Position numbers and translations under genes: made by a program
Part shown: positions 14,542 to 23,333 of the stretch, piece by piece
Position numbering within the stretch: the first letter of the stretch is position 1
How the letters are laid out: the number at the start of each line of letters is the position of its first letter
Assembly: GCA_938042245.1 (NCBI GenBank)
Contig: CALIRO010000022.1
Location: forward strand, 1 to 37,803
Direction: 5' to 3'
From: an uncultured Thermoguttaceae bacterium
Lineage (GTDB): Bacteria > Planctomycetota > Planctomycetia > Pirellulales > Thermoguttaceae
DNA length: 37,803 bases
The notes under the pieces: generated by a model
The model's database searches: none
The model's input: only the letters and a program-made list of their open reading frames with translations
Told to the model about the DNA's origin: nothing

Positions 14542-16266
14542 ATGAATCGCTATTCTTATTGTAATCATTTCGTTTCTTTGGCGGTGAGGGGGGGCGTGCT
14601 TTTGGGGCTGGCCATGAGCTGCTGGCAGGCTGTTGGAGCGGCCACAGAGGATGCCGGGGTGGAACGGAGGCAGGCGGCCTCAGCCGTCGATGGTGGGACG
14701 GAGGCGGCGGCAGGAGCTCCCCCGGCAGCCAACAACACGGAATCAGGCCAGCCGACCAAAAAATCCAAAAAGCCCCAGCCCGCCTTGGGCATGAACCTAG
14801 CGGGACCGGCCGACTGGAATACCGAACTGCCGTTTGTGGATGTCTTTCGGATGTCCAGGCCTTGGGTCAGCCAGCAAAAAGGCGCCCCCTGGGGCAAAGG
14901 GCCGACGCTACAGCTGGATCAGCACGGCTGGGTAAAACGCTTAGAACCGGGCTGCTGGGCCGAGACCCCGCTTTGCACCATCGCAGACGGCCATTATCCG
15001 GCGGGCATTTATACTGTTTTTTACGATGGCCAAGGCAAACTCGACTTTTGGGGAGCAGCCCAGGTGGTGGAGCGGCAGCCCGGTCGGATCCGCATCCAGG
15101 TCGATCCCCCACAAGGAGGCTTTTTCCTCCGTCTGCTGCAAACCGATCCAAACGACTATGTCCGAAACATCCGGGTCATTATGCCCGGCTTTGAAAACAG
15201 CTACGAAAAAGAGCCGTTCCATCCGGCCTTTTTACGACGGTGGCGGGGCATCCGATGTTTCCGATTTATGGACTGGATGCATACGAACGGTTCCGAGATT
15301 CGCCGGTGGGAGGATCGACCCACGCTGCAGAACGCCACTTTCTCGGCCAAGGGAGTGGCCCTGGAATGGATGATCGACCTTTGTAACCGCCTGCAGGCCG
15401 ACGCCTGGTTCTGTATGCCGCATCTGGCCGACGATGAGTATGTGCGGCGTTTTGCTCAGATGGTTAAAGACCGCCTGGACCCGAAACGGCGCGTCTATAT
15501 TGAGTATTCCAACGAGGTTTGGAACTCGCAGTTTCCGCAGACTCGGTATAGTTGGGAGCAAGCGAAGCGGCTTGACCTGGGGCCGAAAGAGCGCCCCTGG
15601 GAAGGCGGCGCTATGTTCTACGCCCGAAGAAGTGTGCAAATATTCAAAATCTGGGAAAAGGTCTTCGGCGGAACGGAACGCTTGGTTCGGGTAATTGCCT
15701 GGCAGGCGGGCAATCAGCATTGGATGGAAAAGATTGTCTTGCCGTTTGAAAACGCCTACCAGCACACAGACGCCCTGGCGATTGCTCCGTATATCTGGAT
15801 GAATGTACCCCAAGAAGGCAAAGAGCTTACCGCCGACCAGGTAGCCCGCTGGGGCGTCGAACAGGTGCTGGATTATCTGGAGCGGGTCTCGCTGCCAAGA
15901 GCGATCGAGGCCATCCGCCGTTCCAAAGAGGCGGCCGACAAGTTCGGCCTCCTTCTGGTAGCCTACGAAGCCGGCCAGCACATGGTGGGCGTAGCAGGCG
16001 GCGAAAATAATGAAGCCCTGACCAAGCTATTTCAGGCGGCCAATCAGCATCCCCGCCTGGCCGACATCTACCAGAAATACTACCAGGCCTGGACCGACGC
16101 CGGCGGCGATCTACTGTGCTATTTCAGTTCCGTGGGCCGATGGACCAAATGGGGCAGTTGGGGCATCCTCCAGTGGTACGACGAAGACCCTCGGAAATCG
16201 CCGAAATTTATGTCCACCATGCGCTGGGCCCGCCAACTCGGCCAACCTGTCTTCCTGCCCGAATAA
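14542..16266 (+). CDS. Secreted putative clan GH-A glycoside hydrolase
   Basis: The product is 574 aa. It has a signal peptide (about 1-33) and an Ala/Gly/Pro/Lys-rich linker (about 34-80). A beta-rich N-terminal region (about 81-215, ALGMNLAGPADW...) is followed by a predicted (beta/alpha)8 catalytic part. The signature IEYSNEVWN puts the candidate acid/base at Glu325 after Asn, as in clan GH-A. A candidate nucleophile is Glu476 in VAYEAGQHM, at a spacing of 151 residues that fits such barrels. I do not recognise the exact family. Related planctomycete proteins are often labelled cellulose-binding or hypothetical. The start is firm: AAAAGGAGA precedes ATG 14542. It may form a transcription unit with the WbsX-like gene upstream. 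The substrate is unknown. Confidence 0.75.
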   Translation: MNRYSYCNHFVSLAVRGGVLLGLAMSCWQAVGAATEDAGVERRQAASAVDGGTEAAAGAPPAANNTESGQPTKKSKKPQPALGMNLAGPADWNTELPFVDVFRMSRPWVSQQKGAPWGKGPTLQLDQHGWVKRLEPGCWAETPLCTIADGHYPAGIYTVFYDGQGKLDFWGAAQVVERQPGRIRIQVDPPQGGFFLRLLQTDPNDYVRNIRVIMPGFENSYEKEPFHPAFLRRWRGIRCFRFMDWMHTNGSEIRRWEDRPTLQNATFSAKGVALEWMIDLCNRLQADAWFCMPHLADDEYVRRFAQMVKDRLDPKRRVYIEYSNEVWNSQFPQTRYSWEQAKRLDLGPKERPWEGGAMFYARRSVQIFKIWEKVFGGTERLVRVIAWQAGNQHWMEKIVLPFENAYQHTDALAIAPYIWMNVPQEGKELTADQVARWGVEQVLDYLERVSLPRAIEAIRRSKEAADKFGLLLVAYEAGQHMVGVAGGENNEALTKLFQAANQHPRLADIYQKYYQAWTDAGGDLLCYFSSVGRWTKWGSWGILQWYDEDPRKSPKFMSTMRWARQLGQPVFLPE

Positions 16267-16701
16267 AAACCAGTTGGCGGTTTGTCTATTCCTCCTCCCC
16301 GCGGAGCGCGTTTTCCCTGGACACAGCGGTCCGTGGGTTTTCGCCGTTACCGGCCCGACGCGTCAAGGCGTGCTTCGTTCTCCCCTGCCCGGCCAACCCA
16401 TCGGTTGGCTGGTCTCTCCTGTTCCAGGGATGATGTACAGATAAGCAGTACAAGGCGCCCAGGTTCCCGCTTGGGCGGGAATGACAAAGAAGGCAATGCG
16501 AAGGCGTCCGGGGTTCTTGCTTTCGTCGCCTCGCCTGGGGGCATCATTTCGGCGCAAATAGCATGCGTTTTGCTACGTGAATCCCCAGGGACTTTATCCG
16601 GCGGCGCGGTGTAGGCTAGGGGGATGAGGTTGCCAACTAGGAGCGAGTCCACATCCTCTGATTTCGGCAGATCGGGCATCCGGATGGGCGGTCTCAGGTG
16701 G
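16267..16701. other. Convergent intergenic region
   Basis: I see no gene in these 435 bases between two converging genes. There is a dispersed repeat at 16464-16485. Short open frames on both strands are accidental. I found no strong terminator; a weak AAACC/GGTTT hairpin lies at 16267-16283, right after the stop codon. Confidence 0.5.
16464..16485. repeat. Dispersed palindromic repeat (TTCCCGC...GCGGGAATGAC)
   Basis: The 22-bp palindromic segment TTCCCGC-TTGG-GCGGGAATGAC is the third copy of the element also seen at 1914-1931 and 4983-5004. Confidence 0.6.
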
Positions 16702-19257
16702 TCAAGGGGTCGCCCATAGCGGAATCATACTGCCGCCCGTGTTCCCTGGAGTTTGACCGCGTTTTAACTCGAAGCGGGTTTGCCCGGCCTGTTTGAGGAG
16801 GATCAAGGTTTGGTAGGCGTTGTTCGAGAAGTTTACCTCGGTAACGCTCAGGCTGACCTGGGAATCCTCGATGATAAAGGCGGGCAGGAGTTGGGTACGG
16901 GCGCCGCCGCTTGAATAGAGCAATCCACCAAGCAATTCCGTTCGTCCGCCGTTGCGGGTGGTGATGACCGTCCCGGGACCTTCTGTTTTTATTCCTAGAA
17001 TCCACAATTGGCCGCCGTCATTCTTCAGATGCCACTGGGCTTCAGGCACCGTGTTCCGATGATCTTGGTTTGTTTCTGGGTTGATTGCGCGCATCCATGC
17101 TTTCGTCGCCGGTTTAAGGTGGAAGCGTCCTGTTACGTCTTCGACAAATAGTTCACCTGGCCCGCGGATGATCGTACCGCGGCCGTTGGGATTCCGATCG
17201 CTCGTGTCGTCCACGTCGCCGAGTTCCCGTAGAACCAGCGTGCGGCTGGTGGGATTGTCGATGAAGTTCGCTCCCGACATGTTGTTCCAGAACCAACAGG
17301 CGAATCGTTCGACAACGAGCACCGGCTCCGGACTTTCCCCCACCGTAAAGATGCTGGAATCCTTGGGCATCGTTGGGGAAATCTTCACGGAGGTTTCGCA
17401 GCCAATCAGTCGCCGGACATTGCCCCGGATGACGATCGGCTTGGCAAGCAGAAGCTGACCTCGAGGCAGACAAACGGTGGTTTTACCGGAGTCGATGGCT
17501 CGTTGCAGCGCTTCACTGTCATCGGTGTGGCCGTCCATTTTGGCGCCAAAGTCCGTGATGACGGCCCAGTCCTTCAGATCATCCCAGGGGACCTCAGGAG
17601 TTTCTTTCACTGGCAAGCCCAACGATCTGGGACCGGAACCGGGCAGCGCGGCGCTGGCCCACTCCTGCACTAAGGGTCCCGGCACGGATTCGACCTTCCC
17701 CGGGGTGTGGCGCTCGATGGCGACGGCATAGCCGCTCACCGCCACGTTGCGAGTAAACATTCCCCCAGCCCGCAACTCGATGGCCGGACCGTTCGCGGCA
17801 GCGCCGCTGCCTGTCAGCTTGCCGTCGATCAAGGTAAAAAAGCCCCCCCATCCTTCCTGACGAATAGCAGACACAGCATTCTCGCTGACCAGGTTGCGCA
17901 CCGTAACGGGATGGCCATTGTTCAGCCAACCGACCCGATTTTGGCCGGTAAGCGTAATGTTTTCAAAAACCACGCCATTGACGGCGTGCTTGGTAGCAAT
18001 GCCGATATCGAATCCGTGAATGCGCACGTTCTTGACGAAGCAGGGGCCGATTTCGTCCGCAAAACTCAAATCCAGCCCGATGACGCCCGATCCATCCCCC
18101 GAGCGGATGTCCACGTCCCGCAAACACCCCACATTGCTGGCGTTGAATCGCACGCCGATGGCGCCGGGGTTGCCTCGGCCGGTATCGAACGTGCAATTAC
18201 GGATCTGGTTGCGGAATCGCTGCGCCGGCGCTCCACCGGTCCAGATCATCTCTCGCGGATGCGCAGAATCGCTGTAACCAGGGCAAAAATCCTTCAGCTT
18301 GATGATCGTACCGGCCCGACTTTGCCCCTGAAGCACAGTCCATCGTTGATCTCGTCCCCATCGGAGCGGTCGGCTGATCAGATACGTACCATTCGGAAGA
18401 TATATAATCGTACCCTTAGCGGGGTAGTCATCCAGCGCCTGTTGGATTGCTGCCGTGTCGTCGGACTGCCCGTCCCCTTTGGCATGGTAGGGAGCGGCGG
18501 TCACGTCGACGATGCCAGAATTGGGCGGAAACACGATATTCTCCGCGCCTGGCACTGCTGGCCGCGGTGGATTGGGCCGATTCGGCACCACGCTGCGCGC
18601 TACAGGTTCCACCCCAGGGGCAATAGCGTCTTTAGCCCCGGCACCGCCGGAGTAGAAACGCACCTCGGCCAACCCTACCCGCTCGCCCCCCCAATTGCTC
18701 CGGCATTGAAGCCGAATGTACCGGGCTTCAATCGATTGGCGGAAAGATACCAGTTGCCCCTCGTAAAAGTCATGTCCCGGCCCTTGCTCCAGCAACGCTT
18801 TACCTAACAGTTGAAACGTCTTCCCATCTACAGATGCCCAAAATTCTACTTCTTTGGCGCCGTTGGCCGTCCAATTGCGTTCGTTGTAGTTCCATATCCG
18901 AACACTCCCGATCCGCAGCGGCTTGCCAAGATCGAAGGTGAGCGTAGGGGTCGTGTCGCGACGGCCCTCCACGTCTCCGGACGCCCACATTGTGCCGCGC
19001 TCTACCCCACGATCCCGATAGGCGTTCGCATGGTGCGTCCAGATGCCGCTGCCCGGCGGCTCCTCCCTTAAACCAGAACCGTCGATGAGATTTCGCGCCG
19101 CTAAGGATTCTGCTTGGGCGCTAGAGGCCATCACGGCCACCGGCACAATGGGTATTTCCTGTTCGGCGCTTGTTACTTGCCCGACACCCGGCTCAGCTAA
19201 CTGGAACCATAAAAAAAAGAACGTCCTCGCCCCCCAAATTGCAATACCCGGCCCCAT
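16702..19257 (-). CDS. Secreted discoidin plus pectate-lyase-fold protein
   Basis: The product is 851 aa. A signal peptide covers about residues 1-27. Residues about 45-205 are an F5/8 type C (discoidin-like) carbohydrate-binding domain (NLIDGSGL, TLTFDLGKPLRIGSVRIWNYNE, ARYIRLQC, GLAEVRFY). Two pectate-lyase-3 type beta-helix beginnings follow. The first, near 245-290, has GDGQSDDTAAIQQALDD and IIYLPNGTYLIS. The second, near 563-610, has ITDFGAKMDGHTDDSEALQRAI and VCLPRGQLLLA. Between and after them is right-handed-helix-like repeat sequence. The polysaccharide substrate cannot be inferred. The start is firm: GAGGAGGT sits 8 bases before ATG 19257. It is on the opposite strand to the neighbouring carbohydrate genes, so it has its own promoter. 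Confidence 0.88.
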   Translation of the reverse strand: MGPGIAIWGARTFFFLWFQLAEPGVGQVTSAEQEIPIVPVAVMASSAQAESLAARNLIDGSGLREEPPGSGIWTHHANAYRDRGVERGTMWASGDVEGRRDTTPTLTFDLGKPLRIGSVRIWNYNERNWTANGAKEVEFWASVDGKTFQLLGKALLEQGPGHDFYEGQLVSFRQSIEARYIRLQCRSNWGGERVGLAEVRFYSGGAGAKDAIAPGVEPVARSVVPNRPNPPRPAVPGAENIVFPPNSGIVDVTAAPYHAKGDGQSDDTAAIQQALDDYPAKGTIIYLPNGTYLISRPLRWGRDQRWTVLQGQSRAGTIIKLKDFCPGYSDSAHPREMIWTGGAPAQRFRNQIRNCTFDTGRGNPGAIGVRFNASNVGCLRDVDIRSGDGSGVIGLDLSFADEIGPCFVKNVRIHGFDIGIATKHAVNGVVFENITLTGQNRVGWLNNGHPVTVRNLVSENAVSAIRQEGWGGFFTLIDGKLTGSGAAANGPAIELRAGGMFTRNVAVSGYAVAIERHTPGKVESVPGPLVQEWASAALPGSGPRSLGLPVKETPEVPWDDLKDWAVITDFGAKMDGHTDDSEALQRAIDSGKTTVCLPRGQLLLAKPIVIRGNVRRLIGCETSVKISPTMPKDSSIFTVGESPEPVLVVERFACWFWNNMSGANFIDNPTSRTLVLRELGDVDDTSDRNPNGRGTIIRGPGELFVEDVTGRFHLKPATKAWMRAINPETNQDHRNTVPEAQWHLKNDGGQLWILGIKTEGPGTVITTRNGGRTELLGGLLYSSGGARTQLLPAFIIEDSQVSLSVTEVNFSNNAYQTLILLKQAGQTRFELKRGQTPGNTGGSMIPLWATP

Positions 19258-19520
19258 TTGCTTCTACCTCCTCTTGTCCAAAATATCGAGTCGCCTAGTA
19301 CCTATAGCAATTAAACCACAAATTTAGCCCTCCCCAAGAAGCCTAACAAGAGCGGCCGTTAGGTCCATCCTGCCAGCATCTGACTTATCCCCAGTTTTCT
19401 GGCCCAGCGGAAAAAACTGGCGGTCCCTCGCAGACGTTGGAAGAACAACCGTCCGATGCGCTTCGATCGTCGCAGGAGCTAGAAGAACTGCCCTTTGGCG
19501 GTGCGCTTTGATTGGACTGA

Positions 19521-20471
19521 GCTGCGCTGCGTTCACAGCCTGATGGCGGGGGGACGGCGTTTCCTGAATGGGTTAAACTTTGGACTTCGCACGGGTACGC
19601 CGCCTTGGCGATGGAGCTGGCAGGATGCGGCCCCCAGAAAAAGCGATTGCCGGACGGCGGCCCCGACCAATCCGACTCGGCCAAGTTCAGCGAATTTGAC
19701 GAGAAAACCGCTACCGATATGTGGACCTACCATGCCATAGCATCCGTCATCCGGGGACACTCGGTGCTGCGAAGCCTGCCGCAGATCGACGCAGATCGGA
19801 TCGGGCTAACCGGGATCAGTTGGGGCGGGTATTTGACGTGTATCGTGGCTGGGGTGGACAGCCGATTTCGCCTGGCCATTCTGGTGTATGGATGCGGTTT
19901 TCTCCATGAGAATAGCGTTTGGCTGCGAAGGTTTGAGAAGATGAGTCCGGCCCAACGAGAGCGTTGGATAGCTCAGTTTGATCCGTCGCAATATCTTTGC
20001 CGAGTAAAATGCCCGATCTTTTTCCTCAACGGTGCCAACGATTTTGCCTATCCGCTAGCCAGCTACCGGAAGTCCTATGATCATGTACCGGAGGAGAAAT
20101 GGATTCGGATCGAGGTCCGTATGAAGCACAGCCATCCTGACGGGTGGGCGCCCGCAGAGATTGCTCTGTTTGCCGATAGGATTTTCAAAGGCGAGCCGCC
20201 GCTTCCTAAACTGGGGCCGATCCAGCGCCAAGGGCGCCGCATCCGGGCGAAGGTTACCGCCGCCGTGCCTGTAGCGGCGGCCCATCTGAACTACACATTG
20301 GATTCCGGCCGTTGGCAACAGCGTCGTTGGCAGACCGCGCCTGCCCAATGGAATGAAAAGGAGCATCTGGTCGAAGCCGAACTGCCCGATCCGCCGCCAA
20401 CGGCCTTTTACCTGGATGTGGTGGACAAGCGGAATGCGATGGTCTCCACGCCGCCGGAAATTCTGCGATGA
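19521..20471 (+). pseudogene. 5'-decayed alpha/beta hydrolase (acetylxylan-esterase-like)
   Basis: From 19521 the frame is open to 20471 and encodes the central and C-terminal parts of an alpha/beta hydrolase. It has GGTAFPEWVKLW, GYAALAMELAGCGP and the nucleophile elbow GISWGG with its Ser. FLNGANDFAYP holds the likely acid Asp, and MKHSHPDGW the likely catalytic His. A small C-terminal beta domain follows. The N-terminal 150 or more residues are missing. Immediately upstream the same frame has TGA at 19509 and 19518, and the VH motif that normally precedes GGTAF sits in another frame (about 19531), pointing to a frameshift. The first ATG (19605) is internal to the fold and has no ribosome binding site. 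A short product from 19605 remains possible but would lack core strands. Confidence 0.75.
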
Positions 20472-20507
20472 GAGCGGCCTGTCTGCCAGACGGATTGCCG
20501 GTAGGAT

Positions 20508-23096
20508 TTACCGGCTGGGCGGGAGCGGTTCGATGCGCCAGGCTTCGATGGCTTTTGGCGTGGAGACGATCAGGATGGGCTGGCCCTGAAGTAGGCCGGC
20601 AGCAAGGCCGCAGAGGGCTTCTCCGTAATGGAACATATCGATCCGCCTGCCATCGGCGCCCACCAAATGGATGGAGCCATCTGGACCGGGAAAAATCCAA
20701 TGCTTCGGTTGATTCGGCAGAAACTGGCCCACAAAGACCGGTTCGATGGGGTGTTCGGGTCTTCCTTTGGGCAGGGGGTAATTCCAAAGTTCTTTGCCTG
20801 TAAGATCGAAGCCGACCATGACCATCTGGTCGATGCTTGCAAAGTGGATGCCGCACCATTCGGGTTGGCCGTCGGCGGTCAGATCGGCGGCGAAAGCGGC
20901 AAACAGGGCCCGATGGGGCAGGAGGAGTTCTTTTTGGCGTTGGCCGTCGAAGTCGAGGGCGGTCAAGCCGCCGCCCGAATGACTGCACCAAAGGAGAGGT
21001 TTTCCTTGAGCGTCTGGGGGCCCAAGGGCCAAGCGGGCCACATTTTCAATCTGGCGAAACCCCCACCGTCGATCTTTTTTGCCAAGATCGACCTGCTGCA
21101 CGCCGACGCTACCCCAGTAGCTGACATAGAGTTCCAATTGGCCGTCGGCGTTGAGATCGGCCAACAGGGCGTCATAGATTCCTGGATGGGGATTCTGCAA
21201 GGCGTCGGGGGGGAACCGGAATAGCTCCTGGAACTGCTCATTGAAAACATGTACACGTTGTTGCCCCACCGCCAGGGCGGCAAAAAGCCGCTTGCCGTCC
21301 CCGCCTGCGCCGGTGATCAGAAAGGTAATTACTTCTGGCGGGGAGAGACCCAAGTCGTAAGTGTTTATAAGTTTCCCATCTGGGGAAAATTCGCGCACCC
21401 GTTTGAATCCGTCCACCACCAGGATCCGCAGCAAGCCATCGGGCCGATCCACCAGCAAGATGTTGCCCGGCTGAGTAGCTTCCTGCGATTTCCACAAGAG
21501 CTGCAGCCGGAAAGTACTAGGCTCGGATTTCGGTTGGATTTTTACCGGGGAGATTTCTTGTTCTTCGTTGAAGACGTGTTCGGGGGGTTCGCCTGCCATG
21601 GCCCGTTGGAGAGCCAATTCGTATTGACGGACCCTTTCTTGGAATTGCGCCTGCGCCTGGTGATAGATATCTTGGCTGGCCAGGAGTTTTTCGATCTTCT
21701 CGGGCAGTTCGGCCTCCAGGTTAGGGAGCAGGCCGAGTTGATAGTCTTGCACCCGCCCGTCTTTGCCGATTAGGAAACTGGCAGGTATGCCGGGTATCAT
21801 AAACATTCGACTAGCCTGCCCCGCCAAATCCCGAACGATCGGCAAGCTGACTTTCAGTTCCGCAAAAATCTGCTCCAATTCCTTGTTTTCCACGCCTGGC
21901 GGAGCCACGCTGACGGCCAAAAACACCACGTTGGGATTGTCTTTATATTTCTGGAAGACCTTCTCCAGCAGAGGCAGCATCTGTCGGCATGGCATACACT
22001 GGGGCCCCCAAAAATCCAGATAGACCACCTTGCCGGCCAAATCTTTGGCCGTTATCGGTTTGCCCGAAAGGTCGGTAAACTTAAAATCAGGTACTGGATT
22101 GTTTAGCAATTTGGCGGGATCGGGCAAGCCGCGCGGATCGGGCGGAATGAAATATTTGACCACCTTGGCATCTGACGGCATCTCAAACAGAAAGGCCTTC
22201 GGATCCTCCGGAGGGTTAAATGTGGCGGAATGAAAGTCGGCCACTAAAGCAATCTGATCCAGTTTTCCCTCCCCAGCAAACTGGATGGCCAGGTGTTCGG
22301 TGGGATATTCGATCCGTCGGAGGAGATAGTGTTTTTTATCCACCCAAAGAATCTGCTGGCCTTCCTTTCGGTGAATTCGCACTCGGTAACATTCCTGCTG
22401 ACCGATCTGGCCGGGTTCGATCAGTTCCGCTTCGCTGCCTGAAGGGAGCAATTGCTGGAGGGCGTTTTTTTCTAGCAAGAGTAACGGCTGCGGTGGTCCG
22501 CCGGCAATGCCGCCCGTGAGCACCTCCGCCAAAATCGGATCGTTCAGAAGGTTTTTCAACGTTAGTTCTTCCGGGGCCGGTAGCTGTAGCACTTGGCCAG
22601 GCAGGTCTTCGATGGCCGCCCGCAGTTGCTTGCCGTCGCAGACCAACTTGATTTGATACGCCTCCAGCCGAAGGCGATTAGGCCGGTGGAAGCTGACGGC
22701 AAAGTCCACTGTCTCATCCAGGACCTCTTCGCCTCGACGAACATAGAAGCGGAGTTGGCCGGCGTCGGCATACCGAGGCGCGGTTTGGTAAGCGGTGAGC
22801 ATAGCTTCTAGCACGGCTCGGCCTGTGGTAGGGGGTTTGTCGGGCACTGGAAGGCCGGGGAGCACCGCTTCGGGGGAGGTTTTGTCGGCTGCGGATTGGG
22901 GCGAGTTCCCGTTCTGTGCCCCTTTGCCGCAGCCTAGGATCGCCAGTGCCCCAACGCCCATCAGCCCCAAGACGCAGCAATATATCCAAATAATCAGTAT
23001 TGGTTTGATATTCCCCTGTGCCGCCAAGACCTGTTGGATTGGGTTTCTCCCGGCACCTAGGGGCCGACGCCACGCAAACTTCGTACCGCCGCTCAT
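20508..23096 (-). CDS. Lipoprotein with LolA-like, TlpA redoxin and FG-GAP-like regions
   Basis: The product is 862 aa. A hydrophobic segment (about 32-55) ends in ILGC with Cys56 as a likely lipidation site, after an unusually long 30-residue N-terminus. Residues about 90-325 resemble the DUF2092/LolA-like lipoprotein fold (YADAGQLRFYVRRG, RLEAYQIKLVCDGK). Residues about 335-480 are a TlpA/AhpC-type thioredoxin with the active site CMPC at Cys367 and Cys370, in YLDFWGPQCMPC, and the cis-Pro region IPGIPASFLIG. Residues about 560-860 contain FG-GAP/VCBS-like strands (LLADLNADGQLELYVS, AADLTADGQPEW) typical of a beta-propeller. It should act in the periplasm or at the cell surface as a thiol-disulfide protein of unknown partner. 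The start is supported by AAGGAG and GAGGAG upstream of ATG 23096. Confidence 0.88.
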   Translation of the reverse strand: MSGGTKFAWRRPLGAGRNPIQQVLAAQGNIKPILIIWIYCCVLGLMGVGALAILGCGKGAQNGNSPQSAADKTSPEAVLPGLPVPDKPPTTGRAVLEAMLTAYQTAPRYADAGQLRFYVRRGEEVLDETVDFAVSFHRPNRLRLEAYQIKLVCDGKQLRAAIEDLPGQVLQLPAPEELTLKNLLNDPILAEVLTGGIAGGPPQPLLLLEKNALQQLLPSGSEAELIEPGQIGQQECYRVRIHRKEGQQILWVDKKHYLLRRIEYPTEHLAIQFAGEGKLDQIALVADFHSATFNPPEDPKAFLFEMPSDAKVVKYFIPPDPRGLPDPAKLLNNPVPDFKFTDLSGKPITAKDLAGKVVYLDFWGPQCMPCRQMLPLLEKVFQKYKDNPNVVFLAVSVAPPGVENKELEQIFAELKVSLPIVRDLAGQASRMFMIPGIPASFLIGKDGRVQDYQLGLLPNLEAELPEKIEKLLASQDIYHQAQAQFQERVRQYELALQRAMAGEPPEHVFNEEQEISPVKIQPKSEPSTFRLQLLWKSQEATQPGNILLVDRPDGLLRILVVDGFKRVREFSPDGKLINTYDLGLSPPEVITFLITGAGGDGKRLFAALAVGQQRVHVFNEQFQELFRFPPDALQNPHPGIYDALLADLNADGQLELYVSYWGSVGVQQVDLGKKDRRWGFRQIENVARLALGPPDAQGKPLLWCSHSGGGLTALDFDGQRQKELLLPHRALFAAFAADLTADGQPEWCGIHFASIDQMVMVGFDLTGKELWNYPLPKGRPEHPIEPVFVGQFLPNQPKHWIFPGPDGSIHLVGADGRRIDMFHYGEALCGLAAGLLQGQPILIVSTPKAIEAWRIEPLPPSR

Positions 23097-23333
23097 CGCT
23101 CCTCAAACTCCTTTTTCCTTTAGATACCCGTGGTCCGAGTTTCCTATCGGGGATCGCCCCTGAGAAGCCGCCCCCCTTGGGGGGCACTCCTTATTGTTGT
23201 TTCTACCCGAATTGGGCTTTGGGCGGTAGAGCAACTTCTTGAGCTAGGGGCCAAAAGCCGATAAGATGGAAAAACTGAGAAGAAAATTGCTTCCCTATTT
23301 ACCGTATCTTTCCTATTTTGGGATAGTTGGACG

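Noticed and set aside
17707..18807. Long plus-strand open frame antisense to the pectate-lyase-fold gene
   Set aside because: There is no recognisable domain; the minus-strand gene has a signal peptide, clear domains and a strong ribosome binding site.
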